64,000 nt of DNA, from assembly GCF_018918285.1 (NCBI RefSeq), contig NZ_JAHLQF010000001.1, forward strand, positions 558,001-622,000. The letters run 5' to 3'. Below are positions 17,812 through 27,009 of the stretch, piece after piece. The notes below the pieces were generated by a model. That model saw only the letters and a list, made by a program, of their open reading frames with translations, did no database searches and was not told the DNA's origin. Within the stretch, counting starts at the first letter, position 1. Every line of letters starts with the position of its first letter. The DNA comes from Clostridium mobile (GTDB taxonomy: Bacteria > Bacillota > Clostridia > Clostridiales > Clostridiaceae). The translations under genes and the position numbers were made by a program.

Positions 17812-18663
17812 TTAGTACTTCTTATCTTTTACAACTTCTCTAGTTTTATATAGATAATCAATTACTTCATCATATAGTTTGCATGCTACACCAACAAATA
17901 AACTATCAACTATATTTAACTGAGCAATTCTAGATGCCATAGCTGCACTTCTAAAATTATTTTCTACAGCAGCAATGAATAGCTTTATGTCTGATGTACT
18001 AACAATTGGAGAATCTCCATATTTAGTTATGCATATAGTTGTAGCTCCTTTCTCCTTAGCTATTCTCAGTGCATCTACCACCTCTTTTGTGCTACCAGAA
18101 TAAGAAATTCCTATAGCTACATCTTCCTTAGAAAGATTTACTGCTGAGGTTAATTGCATATGAGTATCAAAAAACATATATGTGGGAATATTAATCCTCA
18201 TAAATTTATATTGTAGATCTAATGCAACAATAGAGGATGCACCTACTCCAAAGACATTTATACTTTTAGCTTTATAAATAGCTTCAATGGCTCTTTCAAG
18301 TTCATCAGGCGATAGTATCTTTGTAGTATCCTTTAATGCTTGGATATTTCCTGATGCTACTTTCATAATAATGTCATTGGCACTATCATCAGTATCAATT
18401 TGTTCAAAGAAAACTTTTGGAGGTGTTCTCCTTTGAGATATCTCTAATGAAACATCTATTTTCAGCTCTTGATATCCCTTTAATCCCAAACTCTTGCAAA
18501 ATCTTACAATACTAGCTTCACTCGTATTGCTTTTATCTGATAATTCCGTTATGGATAAATTTTTTAGTTCCTCTGGATGTTCTAATATATACTGTGCAAT
18601 TTTTTTTTCTGAAGGTTTAAAAGTATCAAAACCTTGCTTAATTTTAACTAATGTTCCTCTCAT
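17812..18663 (-). CDS. murR: MurR/RpiR-family transcriptional regulator
   Basis: A 283-residue regulator with an N-terminal RpiR helix-turn-helix (residues 1-80, with LSDKSNTSEASIVRFCKSLG) and a C-terminal SIS sugar-phosphate-binding domain (about 125-260, with FGVGASSIVALDLQYKF and GISYSGSTKEVVDA). In E. coli MurR senses MurNAc-6-P and represses murQP. The position between murK and murQ fits the same role here. A 12-base direct repeat overlapping the operon promoter (19696-19738) is a candidate binding site. The start has AGGGTGA about 8 bases upstream. Confidence 0.88.
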   Translation of the reverse strand: MRGTLVKIKQGFDTFKPSEKKIAQYILEHPEELKNLSITELSDKSNTSEASIVRFCKSLGLKGYQELKIDVSLEISQRRTPPKVFFEQIDTDDSANDIIMKVASGNIQALKDTTKILSPDELERAIEAIYKAKSINVFGVGASSIVALDLQYKFMRINIPTYMFFDTHMQLTSAVNLSKEDVAIGISYSGSTKEVVDALRIAKEKGATTICITKYGDSPIVSTSDIKLFIAAVENNFRSAAMASRIAQLNIVDSLFVGVACKLYDEVIDYLYKTREVVKDKKY

Positions 18664-18678
18664 CTTTTCACCCTTTTT

Positions 18679-19629
18679 CTAATAATTTTCCCAAATTTCA
18701 TTATCAATTTTTTTATTTAAATTATTAAATGCTAATATTAAAGCTCCAATAACGGGAGAATACATTGGACTTTTAACAGTAATATTATACTTGTACTTAT
18801 TTAAAGCATTGGTAAAATATTTATATACTAGATCCATATTGTCAAAAACCCCTCCACCTACACTTACTATATACTCATTCTCTAAAGGAATCTTACTTAT
18901 AAGCCCTATAGTTAAATCTACCAAATCTTTCGAAGCCTTCTCTAAAATTTCTAGGCATTCATTATCTCCCTTGAGAGCACAATGATATACATCCTCTGAA
19001 ATCTTTGCTATATCTGCTTTAGTCCTTAATGGATTGTAAATATATCTTATAAAATCATCAGTATCTTTAACACCATAATGCTGAAAAACCCTGTCCATTA
19101 GTGAAAGATTTTTACCTATTCCATCAGCAGTTTTAGCTACTAAGGCTAACCCTCTTCTAGCAATGTCATATCCGCTGCCTTCATCTCCAATAATATGTCC
19201 CCATCCGCCTACGCGATATTGTCTTCCATAGCTATCAATAGCAAAAGATATGGACCCTGTTCCACTTAAAGTAAATATTCCTTTCTCTTTACCATGAGCA
19301 CCTACCAGTGCAATGTGTATATCTGTGGTTAAAAATAAATTAGATTCAATATTTAATGAAGATATGATAGATAAAAATGTATTTCGATCCTTGTTTCTTC
19401 CTATTCCAGCTATGCCCATAGAAATTAACTCTACATCTTTCATGCTGCATCCAACCATGTATGTTAAGCTGCTTATAAGTTCATGAAGATGCTCTTTAAC
19501 ACTTTTTTCTCCTTGGGAATGAAAATTTAATGATCCGCTTTTAGATTTTCCTAATATTTTTCCATTGTCATCAGCAATATAGCCAATGCTTTTAGTACCG
19601 CCACCATCTATACCAATAACAAATCCCAT
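18679..19629 (-). CDS. murK: BadF/BcrAD-type amino-sugar kinase (MurK/NagK-like)
   Basis: A 316-residue ASKHA-fold kinase. The phosphate-binding loop is IGIDGGGTKSIGYI at the N-terminus, with FTLSGTGSISFAI (about residue 138), GGWGHIIGDEGSGYDIARRGL (about residue 158) and SVGGGVFD (about residue 262). It resembles MurK of Clostridium acetobutylicum, which phosphorylates both MurNAc and GlcNAc and is encoded beside murQ. It is the first gene of the nine-gene operon, with a TAGGAG site seven bases before the ATG and a sigma-A-type promoter upstream. Strict GlcNAc kinase activity cannot be excluded from sequence. Confidence 0.85.
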   Translation of the reverse strand: MGFVIGIDGGGTKSIGYIADDNGKILGKSKSGSLNFHSQGEKSVKEHLHELISSLTYMVGCSMKDVELISMGIAGIGRNKDRNTFLSIISSLNIESNLFLTTDIHIALVGAHGKEKGIFTLSGTGSISFAIDSYGRQYRVGGWGHIIGDEGSGYDIARRGLALVAKTADGIGKNLSLMDRVFQHYGVKDTDDFIRYIYNPLRTKADIAKISEDVYHCALKGDNECLEILEKASKDLVDLTIGLISKIPLENEYIVSVGGGVFDNMDLVYKYFTNALNKYKYNITVKSPMYSPVIGALILAFNNLNKKIDNEIWENY

Positions 19630-19680
19630 AGCTAACGCTCCTAATTCAATATTATTTGGTATAATTTTCTAATTAATTTA

Positions 19681-19738
19681 AGTATATCATAATTAAAATT
19701 TTTTTCAATTATTTTGGAATATTTGTAAATTTTTTTCA
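19681..19738 (-). promoter_or_regulatory. mur/PTS operon promoter with 12-bp direct repeats
   Basis: On the minus strand TTGAAA (19703-19708), a 16-base spacer and TATACT (19681-19686) form a convincing sigma-A promoter for murK. The plus-strand 12-mer AAATTTTTTTCA occurs identically at 19696-19707 (overlapping the -35) and at 19727-19738, 31 bases apart, about three helical turns. This would suit a MurR/RpiR dimer pair, but A/T-tract chance similarity is possible. Confidence 0.55.
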
Positions 19739-19782
19739 TGATTCAAAAAACTACAAAAACAAATCTATTTAGTCTTAAAACT

Positions 19783-19810
19783 AAAAAAAGCCGCACGAAT
19801 TGGCGCGGCT
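19783..19810 (-). terminator. Terminator of the PLP-decarboxylase gene
   Basis: On the minus strand AGCCGC and GCGGCT form a G/C-rich stem (19789-19794 with 19805-19810), followed by seven T residues. It lies 16 bases after the stop at 19826. Confidence 0.88.
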
Positions 19811-19825
19811 CAGTTGATTAATTTA

Positions 19826-21058
19826 TTATTCTGTACATATTTCCTCATTTGACTTTACATAAAACTGCAATGGCAAAGGATGGCTTGCAAATAATACCGG
19901 TGTCAGTGAATAAGAGTAGCTTCCAGCTTTTGATATTACTAATATATCTCCAATATCAGCCTTTGGCAGCATTATATCTTTCACCATTATATCTGCCGAT
20001 GTACACAGATTCCCCACAATACTTACCTTTTCAAGAAAGGATTTTTCTCTTTTAGCAATAGTAAATTCAAAGGCATCTTTAGCTGTAAATAATGGTTCAC
20101 ACCCCTGTAGTTTACTTCCTTCAGGTGTATAAGCAGTTAAAAGTTCTACAATAGAAGGCCTTAGAAAACCATTAAGTCCATTTTCCACTACTAAGTACTT
20201 TTTTCCTCTAGATTCTTTTATATCTACAATATGAGTAACATATTTACCTGCTTCACACACTACAAACCTACCCGTTTCTATAATAAGTCTTGCATTAATT
20301 TTATGCTTAAATTTTTCAAATAATTTTTTACATTCATCACTAAGTAACTCAATATCAAGAGGACTGTCCTCTAATGATGAATATACTATACCTAGACCTC
20401 CCCCAAAATTAATAAATTCTAGTTCCCAACCCATAGTTTCTTGGCAAAATAAAGATAATTCAAAGATTTTATCATAATATCTATAAAGTATATTGTAATC
20501 AAGAACCTGAGAGCGCAGATGTACGTGAATACCAATAATTTGTATATTAGTTAAACTATCGAAAAGATCTTTCTGCTCAATAAGCGTTTCTTCATCAATA
20601 CCAAACTTACTGCTTACTCCATTTCCACCATCCATAGTATAGTCAGGATTTATTCTTACTCCTACCTTAACATGTAATTTTTTCTCTTTTGCAACCTGAT
20701 TAATTAAAATTAATTCGTTATAACTATCTGCTATTATAATTGACTTATCCAAAGTTCTTTCAATATCTTTTCGTGTTTTTCCTGGAGATGAGTATAATAT
20801 TTTTTCATGGGATAAACCAGCTTTCTCCGCTATAGTTACTTCCTCTGCAGAAGCTGCATCCGCACCAAATCCCTTTGATAGAATGAAATTTACTATAGGG
20901 TTGTATGGGTTAGTCTTTATCGAATATAAAAACTCAAACTGTGGAAATTTTTCTAAAAGAATTTCAACTTTATTGGAAATAATACTTTCCTCGTATACAT
21001 AAAAAGGTCTGTCATATTCCCTCATTAATTTTTCAATAACACTTAAATTACTCTCCAT
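19826..21058 (-). CDS. Fold-III PLP decarboxylase (diaminopimelate/ornithine type)
   Basis: A 410-residue alanine-racemase-fold decarboxylase. The PLP lysine lies in FLYSIKTNPY (about residue 46), with IHVHLRSQ, the phosphate-binding INFGGGLGIVY (about residue 215) and IIETGRFVV (about residue 265). The C-terminal partner-subunit motif GNLCTSADIM replaces the GPICESGD type usual in LysA, and GSYSYSLTP replaces GAYGYSMSS. It therefore diverges from canonical diaminopimelate decarboxylase and may act on another basic amino acid. The ATG at 21058 has GGGGGA about 9 bases upstream; the longer frame adds 13 unlikely residues. It stands alone, not in a lysine operon. Confidence 0.8.
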   Translation of the reverse strand: MESNLSVIEKLMREYDRPFYVYEESIISNKVEILLEKFPQFEFLYSIKTNPYNPIVNFILSKGFGADAASAEEVTIAEKAGLSHEKILYSSPGKTRKDIERTLDKSIIIADSYNELILINQVAKEKKLHVKVGVRINPDYTMDGGNGVSSKFGIDEETLIEQKDLFDSLTNIQIIGIHVHLRSQVLDYNILYRYYDKIFELSLFCQETMGWELEFINFGGGLGIVYSSLEDSPLDIELLSDECKKLFEKFKHKINARLIIETGRFVVCEAGKYVTHIVDIKESRGKKYLVVENGLNGFLRPSIVELLTAYTPEGSKLQGCEPLFTAKDAFEFTIAKREKSFLEKVSIVGNLCTSADIMVKDIMLPKADIGDILVISKAGSYSYSLTPVLFASHPLPLQFYVKSNEEICTE

Positions 21059-21181
21059 AAAACAATTCCCCCTATGTTTTAATATTACCTGTTGCATAAA
21101 TCACCATGCATTTTTAGTTTATCCATATTATACCATGAAATTAAATTCTAGGCAGACACCGTTTTTTATTGTGCATTTAAT

Positions 21182-22033
21182 TTAGGAATTATTTCTGATC
21201 TTCACTAACCAAGTTATAGATATAAAATAACCAATTATAGGGGAAATTCCGTATCCCATCAATGGAACTGGAAAATTACCAAATAGTGTAGAAATTAAAA
21301 TAACTATAAAATATATTCCAATACATATGGATAATAATCTAAAATTTCTTGGTGGAAAAAATATAAATGGGATTACTAGTATCATAAGAGAAATTACTCC
21401 TAATATAAACCATATTATCCCCATGCTCGCCACCAAGCTAATTATTTCTTCAACGTATGGCACAGGCGGTAAACTATCTAAATAAATCCAAGAGATAGAA
21501 ATAAATATTAAAAGTACCCCTATAATACTAAAACGTAAAATCTTATTATTAGCCTTGCTCCATAAGAGTATAACCATCGAAATAATAAATGCAGTTAATT
21601 GTGAAGCATCTGGTTGTAAAGTAAGTAATATTGATATGAATATAGTTATAAATGCTGATATCCACCATTTTTTAAATTGCAATAAACTCCATAACTCTAT
21701 AATTATAATAGGCATAATTATACTTGCAACGTAAAACTTAACTGGGCCAATAGATATCCATCTATGAACTCCTAATAATCCTAAGTCAATAAAAGTTAGT
21801 AATAAAGACATCACCGATATTAGAATAATAATACCATTGGTTCTTATTTTTTTACATTTAGATTTTTTTGATAAAACAATATATGAAATTAGTCCTGCTA
21901 TCATTGAACAAATAATATTTTGTCCCCAAATAGCAATTGGGACTTTATTAATAAACATTGCTATGGCTCCAATTATAACTGATGGAAATGCAATAATCAT
22001 AGGTGCAAATTTTGATAATAATATTTTTGACAT
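21182..22033 (-). CDS. Small SEDS (FtsW/RodA)-like membrane protein
   Basis: A 283-residue protein with about nine membrane helices. Several places echo SEDS glycosyltransferases: GVHRWISIGP (compare GxxRWI.lG), LLTLQPDASQLTA (compare LQPDLGTAL), an acidic PYVEEIISLVASMGII loop and a late PLMGYGISPIIGYFI (compare PFISYGGSSLL). It is about 100 residues shorter than FtsW or RodA and lacks the exact YGGS. It may be a specialised or non-catalytic paralogue. It lies 13 bases downstream of the MocR regulator gene and may share its transcript. A generic multi-pass transporter remains possible. Confidence 0.55.
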   Translation of the reverse strand: MSKILLSKFAPMIIAFPSVIIGAIAMFINKVPIAIWGQNIICSMIAGLISYIVLSKKSKCKKIRTNGIIILISVMSLLLTFIDLGLLGVHRWISIGPVKFYVASIIMPIIIIELWSLLQFKKWWISAFITIFISILLTLQPDASQLTAFIISMVILLWSKANNKILRFSIIGVLLIFISISWIYLDSLPPVPYVEEIISLVASMGIIWFILGVISLMILVIPFIFFPPRNFRLLSICIGIYFIVILISTLFGNFPVPLMGYGISPIIGYFISITWLVKIRNNS

Positions 22034-22046
22034 TTTTAACTCCTTC

Positions 22047-23396
22047 TTAAATCTCCATATTTTTGAGCTCCTGAATTATATCAAGAATCCCCTTCTCAAT
22101 ATAGTCCTCTCTTACATTTGTGGCATTTAATTTAAGTATCCTTTCACTTGGAAATGTGCTTAAATAATTTCCTTCTTCTGTAGCTACTCTAATAGATTTC
22201 TTTTTCAATCTATGTATAAGCTTTTCTCTATTTATTTTCTCATCAAAGGTTATATATGTGTGAATACATGAATTTTTAATAGGTTCATATTTAAAAACAT
22301 CACTATAAACTTCATATTGTTTTTCTAAGACTGAAGTTAAGCATTTACTTCTTGAAGAATAAGAAGCTTTAATTTTTTGTTTATGACGTTCAAACATACC
22401 ACTTTTAATATAAATTTCTAATGCTGCTTGAGAAAGCATAGAACTATCTACATCTATGAGTCTTTTATATTTACCAAAATTCTCTAGAATTGCATTAGGA
22501 ATAACCGCAACTCCTATGCGCAAGCCAGGAAATATAATTTTTGAATAGCTCTTTAAATAAATAACATGAGAAAAGTCACCATAGGCATATAAGGGATCAG
22601 CCTTTGAATCCTCTTCTAAGTCAGCTAAATAGTCATCTTCCACAATAAATACATCATATTTTTGTGCTAGCTTTACAATAGCCATCTTTTCCCTTTGAGA
22701 ATAAGAAGTACCTAAAGGATTATGAAATCTAGGCATGGTATAGAAAAATTTAATATTTTCTGTTTTAAATAGTCTCTCAAGTTCATTTAAATCAATGCCT
22801 TTACTGGTTCTTTTAATGCCTAGTACAGGAATATTGTGAGTTTCTAAATAATCTATAAATAAATGATAGCTAGGCTGCTCTATTAAAATAGTCTCTTTTC
22901 TATTTGGAAAAGTTAATGTAGTTAATATGGCCAAGGCTTGTTGAACTCCAGAAGTAATAAAAATATTATCTTTATTAGCAAAAACCTGATAATTGGCTAA
23001 ATGCTTTTGCATTATATTAATTAAAGAAGTTAATCCTTTAGAAGTTCCATATATAAATAACTCATTTTTATATATATCAATGGCTTGATTAATGCAATGC
23101 TGAAAATCTAAATAGGGAAAAACCTGTGGATCTGCAGCAGAAGATGCAAAATCCAATAATAAGCCTTTATTACTATTAACAGTATTTTTTCTCTTCACAA
23201 TATAATATCCACTTTTAGGTATGGAATAGACCCTATGCTGTCTCTCTAACTCCTCTAAAGCTCTTATGATAGTGCTTTTATTACAACCATATCTCTCAGT
23301 AAAATCACGAATAGAAGGTAATTTATCTCCCTCTTTATACTCTCCATCTTCAATTAAGCTCTCCATGTGGCTTAATATTTCTAAATATTTATACAT
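22047..23396 (-). CDS. MocR/PdxR-type GntR regulator with aminotransferase domain
   Basis: A 449-residue chimeric regulator. It has an N-terminal GntR winged helix (about 1-75, with GDKLPSIRDFTERYGCNKSTIIRALEEL given here as its span 24-51) and a fold-I aminotransferase-like domain. PLP-site features are SGVQQALAIL, MPRFHNPLGTSYS, VEDDYLADL and the Schiff-base lysine region YLKSYSKIIFPGLRIG. Such proteins bind PLP, sometimes with an amino acid, to control one neighbouring gene. It is transcribed divergently from an EamA exporter, the classic MocR-transporter arrangement. The ATG at 23396 is preceded by GAGGTGG. Confidence 0.9.
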   Translation of the reverse strand: MYKYLEILSHMESLIEDGEYKEGDKLPSIRDFTERYGCNKSTIIRALEELERQHRVYSIPKSGYYIVKRKNTVNSNKGLLLDFASSAADPQVFPYLDFQHCINQAIDIYKNELFIYGTSKGLTSLINIMQKHLANYQVFANKDNIFITSGVQQALAILTTLTFPNRKETILIEQPSYHLFIDYLETHNIPVLGIKRTSKGIDLNELERLFKTENIKFFYTMPRFHNPLGTSYSQREKMAIVKLAQKYDVFIVEDDYLADLEEDSKADPLYAYGDFSHVIYLKSYSKIIFPGLRIGVAVIPNAILENFGKYKRLIDVDSSMLSQAALEIYIKSGMFERHKQKIKASYSSRSKCLTSVLEKQYEVYSDVFKYEPIKNSCIHTYITFDEKINREKLIHRLKKKSIRVATEEGNYLSTFPSERILKLNATNVREDYIEKGILDIIQELKNMEI

Positions 23397-23421
23397 ACAT
23401 TTCCACCTCTACATTAAAATC

Positions 23422-23524
23422 TGTACCGGTATAGATAGCTTTTATTCATATTGTACCATAGTTATTAATCTACTAACATATAAAGTATACCTTAAGGCAA
23501 ATTTAAAACTTATAGGCACCTATA
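23422..23524. promoter_or_regulatory. Candidate MocR operator region
   Basis: In the divergent space TGTACC occurs twice, 30 bases apart (23422-23427 and 23452-23457), the first within the palindrome TACCGGTA (23424-23431). A further palindrome, TATAGGCACCTATA, lies at 23511-23524 just before the eamA ribosome site. MocR regulators often use spaced direct repeats, so these are good operator candidates. Confidence 0.45.
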
Positions 23525-23545
23525 ACTTTAGGAGGAATTTATAAA

Positions 23546-24463
23546 ATGTATAAAATGAAATTTTCACATAAAAAAAAGGCCTATGTTGCCGCTATCCTAT
23601 ACGCTCTTATAACAGGCTTCTCATTTTTATTTTCCAAATTAACTCTAAACTTAGCAAACCCTCTTGACACACTAGCTCACCGTTTCACAGTATCTTTCAT
23701 ATTCGCTTTCATACCTGTTTTATTAGGATGGATAAAATTAGATATAACTAAAAAAGATATCCTTCGTATTCTGCCTCTTTCACTATTTTACCCAATCATG
23801 TCCTTTGGGTTTCAGATATTTGGACTAGTTTATATTTCCTCTTCTGAAGCAGGAATCATTCAAGCAACTATTCCTATTTTTACAATGATATTTTCAACAA
23901 TCTTCTTAAAGGAGCGTCCTAGCATATTACAGAAAATATCAATACTGTTATCTGTAGCAGGGGTAGTGTATATATTTTTTATGAAGGCTATAAATTTAAA
24001 AAGCAACATTTTTATAGGTATAGTGCTTATTCTTTTATCCTCACTTTCCTCTGCTGGCAATAACGTACTAGCAAGAAAAATGTCAGGACAATATAAACCT
24101 ATATGCCTAACTTATACCGTAACTGCTATAGGCTTTGTATTTTTTAATATTATGTCTATTATTAACCATAGCTTAAAGGGAACTCTTAATCTTTACTTTA
24201 AGCCTTTTACCAATCCATTATTTGTAGTTTCAATAGTTTATTTAGGAATATTATCTTCACTTATCACATCATTCCTAGTGAACTATGCCTTATCTAAAAT
24301 GGAGGCTTCTAAGATGAGTGTATTTAATAATCTTTCCACCTTGATAACTATGATTGCAGGAATAATATTCCTAGGAGAAAAGCTTCAATACTTTCATATT
24401 ATTGGAGCAGTGATGATTATTCTTGGAGTAATTGGGACAAATTTTTTGGATAAGATATCTTAG
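23546..24463 (+). CDS. EamA/DMT-family transporter
   Basis: A 305-residue membrane protein with ten predicted helices arranged as two EamA repeats (about residues 12-140 and 155-295). FSFLFSKLTLNLANPL near the N-terminus and SEAGIIQATIPIFTMIFSTIFLKERPS between helices are typical of drug/metabolite exporters. A GGAGGAA site precedes the ATG. It is divergent from a PLP-dependent MocR regulator, which suggests it exports an amino acid or a vitamin B6 compound; the substrate itself is not visible. Confidence 0.88.
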   Translation: MYKMKFSHKKKAYVAAILYALITGFSFLFSKLTLNLANPLDTLAHRFTVSFIFAFIPVLLGWIKLDITKKDILRILPLSLFYPIMSFGFQIFGLVYISSSEAGIIQATIPIFTMIFSTIFLKERPSILQKISILLSVAGVVYIFFMKAINLKSNIFIGIVLILLSSLSSAGNNVLARKMSGQYKPICLTYTVTAIGFVFFNIMSIINHSLKGTLNLYFKPFTNPLFVVSIVYLGILSSLITSFLVNYALSKMEASKMSVFNNLSTLITMIAGIIFLGEKLQYFHIIGAVMIILGVIGTNFLDKIS

Positions 24464-24659
24464 ACTTATAAAATTCTTTTTACTCACTCTCCTTTTTTAA
24501 GCTATGAACTGCAAGCAGAAAACTTAAGATACACATCAGTACCATTGGTCGCAATGATAGAACAGCTACATTCAAAATATGTCCAAGCACATAGTAGAGT
24601 CAAGCAATATTTTATTATACTAAATCTTTATAATATTAAAATAAGTCTATCTTAAGATA

Positions 24660-24685
24660 TAAACTTTACTAAATATGTACGATAA
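24660..24685 (+). promoter_or_regulatory. Sigma-D (flagellar)-type promoter of the chemoreceptor gene
   Basis: TAAA (24660-24663), a 14-base spacer and TACGATAA (24678-24685) resemble the sigma-D consensus TAAA-N15-GCCGATAT. It lies 36 bases before the chemoreceptor start. Motility regulons use this sigma factor for chemoreceptors. Confidence 0.5.
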
Positions 24686-24721
24686 TAGTATGGATAACTA
24701 AAGATATTGGAGTGATTACAA

Positions 24722-26797
24722 ATGAAAAAAAAGAAATTATCATTAACAAGCTTTAGCAATAAATTAATAATTTCAATTTTAGCCATCACTTTAATACCAA
24801 TAATTTGTTTGGGTATTTATGCTAAAGCTGTTGTTGAAAAAGAGTTTAAAAACAATTTCATTGAATCTAGTACTAGAGAAGTTACACAGATTGATAATGC
24901 AATGAACATATTTTTTGATACTGTAAAAGAAAATTGTGAGATGCTGGCAAATAATGAATATGTAAAAAAAAGTGATAAAAGCATAACTTCTTATTTAAAT
25001 ATAAATCAAGATATGCAAATGACTCCTTCAAAAAATGGAGGAATAGAACAGAAAATATATGAAGAATATTTAGAGTTTTCTAAATCCCACAAAAAATCAG
25101 CTTATGTTTATATGGCAACAAAAGAAGGTGGATTAGTTCAATGGCCGGAAGGGAAAATTCCAGCAAAGTATGACCCACGCCAAAGACCTTTCTATGAATT
25201 AGTTAAAGAAAATAATTGGACCACAGCAAGAACCGATCCTTACTATGTTCCTGTAGATAAATCTGTTGTTGTTAGTACAAGTACAGCAATCAGAGGAGCA
25301 AATGGCGAAGTTATTGGTGTACAGGGACTTGATGTGAGTATAAAAGAATTAACGGAAATGGTTAAAAATATAAAAATAGGAAACGAAGGATATGTAATTC
25401 TCACAGATAAAGATGGTAATATACTAGCCCATCCAAAGAGAGATGACGTAGACTTTAAAAATGTATCTACTTTAGATATTCCTAGTTTAACAGATAAGAT
25501 GGCTACTACCGATGGAAGCTTTGAGACTACAATAGATGGTGGACAACATCTTGTAAATATTTATACATCTCCAAATTTAGGATGGAAATATATATCTATT
25601 ATACATAAAAGCGAATTTTTAAATAGCATAAAAGAATTAGAAACCGTGCTATTGATTTTATTAGGAATATTTGCTGTTTGCACAGTGATATTTTCTTTCG
25701 GCTTTTCAAAAACAGTTTCAAAACCTATAAAAATAATTGAGCAGTGTTTAAATAATATTAAAGAAGGAGATTTTACAAAAGAAATTCCAAAAGAACTTTT
25801 AAATAGAAATGACGAATTTAAAAATCTCGCTATTTCAATAGATTTAATGCAAAATACTTTAAATTCTCTAATAGGCAATATAAGAAACTCGGTAAAAATA
25901 TTAAATAGTTCCTATGGAGATTTAGTTTTAGCCTCTGAACAAACTAAATCCGCTACTAACGATATAGCTCTTTCCATTGAGCAAGTGGCATATGGTGCTA
26001 ATAATGAAGCAAAAGATTTAGAAATAGGTACAGTAAAACTTAATGAATTAACTAATAATTTAGATATTGTTAACGAAAAAAATTCAACCATGAATGAACT
26101 TACAATTAAAACAGATGAATTAAGTAATAAAGGATTAAATATAGTATCTTTATTAATAGATAAATCAAATGAGGTTCAACATTCCGTTGAAAATGTTAAT
26201 AATGTAATTGATGATATGGGAGATATGTCTAGAGAGATAGGTACAATAACTGCTACCATTGAGCAAATAGCAGAGCAAACTAACTTACTTGCTTTAAATG
26301 CAGCCATAGAAGCAGCAAGAGCTGGTGAACATGGTAAGGGATTTGCTGTAGTAGCTGACGAAGTAAGAAAGCTTGCAGAACAATCTTCTGAGTATAGTAA
26401 ATCTATAAAGGATCTTATCGAGAAAATTCAAAACCAATTAGAAAGTGCAGTTGAAGGTGTAGATAAGTCTAAAAAGATCACATATGAAAATAATGTTTAT
26501 GTAAGTGATACTAGAGAAGCTTTTGAAAACATATCTAAGTCAGTTAAACAATTAGCGGACAGTGTATCAGAAATAAGGAAATACAATGATGATATTAATT
26601 TAAAAAAGAATGATGTATTAAATATAATTACCAATATCTCTGCTGGAGCTGAAGAAACAGCTGCTAGTGCTGAAGAAGTATCTTCTGCAACTCAACAGCA
26701 AAATGCATCCATGGAAGAGCTTATAAATAATGTTGAAAATATAAAATCCCTTGCAGAAAATATGAATGAAGCCATAGAAAAGTTTAAAGTTAAATAA
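24722..26797 (+). CDS. Methyl-accepting chemotaxis protein with dCache sensor
   Basis: A 691-residue chemoreceptor. Membrane helix 1 is at about residues 13-33. The external double-Cache sensor spans about 40-300 and includes [15 protein letters not shown] and [20 protein letters not shown], a region that binds amino acids or carboxylates in related receptors. Membrane helix 2 is at about 303-325, followed by HAMP and a long coiled-coil signalling domain. Its hairpin tip [19 protein letters not shown] and [16 protein letters not shown] are invariant. The start has GGAGTG upstream and a sigma-D-type promoter. It is a single-gene unit closed by a 14-bp hairpin. The ligand is unknown. Confidence 0.93.
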   Translation: MKKKKLSLTSFSNKLIISILAITLIPIICLGIYAKAVVEKEFKNNFIESSTREVTQIDNAMNIFFDTVKENCEMLANNEYVKKSDKSITSYLNINQDMQMTPSKNGGIEQKIYEEYLEFSKSHKKSAYVYMATKEGGLVQWPEGKIPAKYDPRQRPFYELVKENNWTTARTDPYYVPVDKSVVVSTSTAIRGANGEVIGVQGLDVSIKELTEMVKNIKIGNEGYVILTDKDGNILAHPKRDDVDFKNVSTLDIPSLTDKMATTDGSFETTIDGGQHLVNIYTSPNLGWKYISIIHKSEFLNSIKELETVLLILLGIFAVCTVIFSFGFSKTVSKPIKIIEQCLNNIKEGDFTKEIPKELLNRNDEFKNLAISIDLMQNTLNSLIGNIRNSVKILNSSYGDLVLASEQTKSATNDIALSIEQVAYGANNEAKDLEIGTVKLNELTNNLDIVNEKNSTMNELTIKTDELSNKGLNIVSLLIDKSNEVQHSVENVNNVIDDMGDMSREIGTITATIEQIAEQTNLLALNAAIEAARAGEHGKGFAVVADEVRKLAEQSSEYSKSIKDLIEKIQNQLESAVEGVDKSKKITYENNVYVSDTREAFENISKSVKQLADSVSEIRKYNDDINLKKNDVLNIITNISAGAEETAASAEEVSSATQQQNASMEELINNVENIKSLAENMNEAIEKFKVK

Positions 26798-26807
26798 TAA
26801 TGCAATA

Positions 26808-26843
26808 TATGGTGCTAGTATATATAATAATACTAGCACCATA
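26808..26843 (+). terminator. Terminator after the chemoreceptor gene
   Basis: TATGGTGCTAGTAT (26808-26821) pairs perfectly with ATACTAGCACCATA (26830-26843), starting 11 bases after the stop. The T-run after it is poor. Confidence 0.75.
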
Positions 26844-26857
26844 TTAAAATTAGAGTC

Positions 26858-26880
26858 TGTAAATAAATTTGTGTAAATCT
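26858..26880 (+). repeat. 23-bp repeat, left copy, flanking the tandem carbonic-anhydrase-like gene
   Basis: The segment beginning TGTAAATAAATTTGTGTAAA recurs with two mismatches and the same orientation at 28056-28078. The TGTAAATAATTTTGTGTAAA pattern resembles termini of IS256-type elements, so these may be solo relics of an insertion around the gene between them. Confidence 0.45.
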
Positions 26881-27009
26881 CCTTATTTTATAAGTTTCCT
26901 CCTAATATTATAATAATATAAAAAACAATATTTAGTAAAAGCATGTACAATTGGTTTAACATTCATTAATAAAAAATGATTGTAATAAATTAAGATATGG
27001 AGGTGTGTT

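Noticed and set aside
19630-19825. Possible riboswitch in the murK leader
   Set aside because: Only a promoter, A/T-tract repeats and the neighbouring terminator are visible; there is no multi-stem conserved structure or expression platform.
24464-24655. Open frame of about 60 codons in phase with eamA after its stop (SYELQAENLRYTSVPLVAMI and on)
   Set aside because: No start, ribosome site or recognisable homology. Readthrough of a single TAG is possible but unsupported; it may be a chance frame or a small gene relic.
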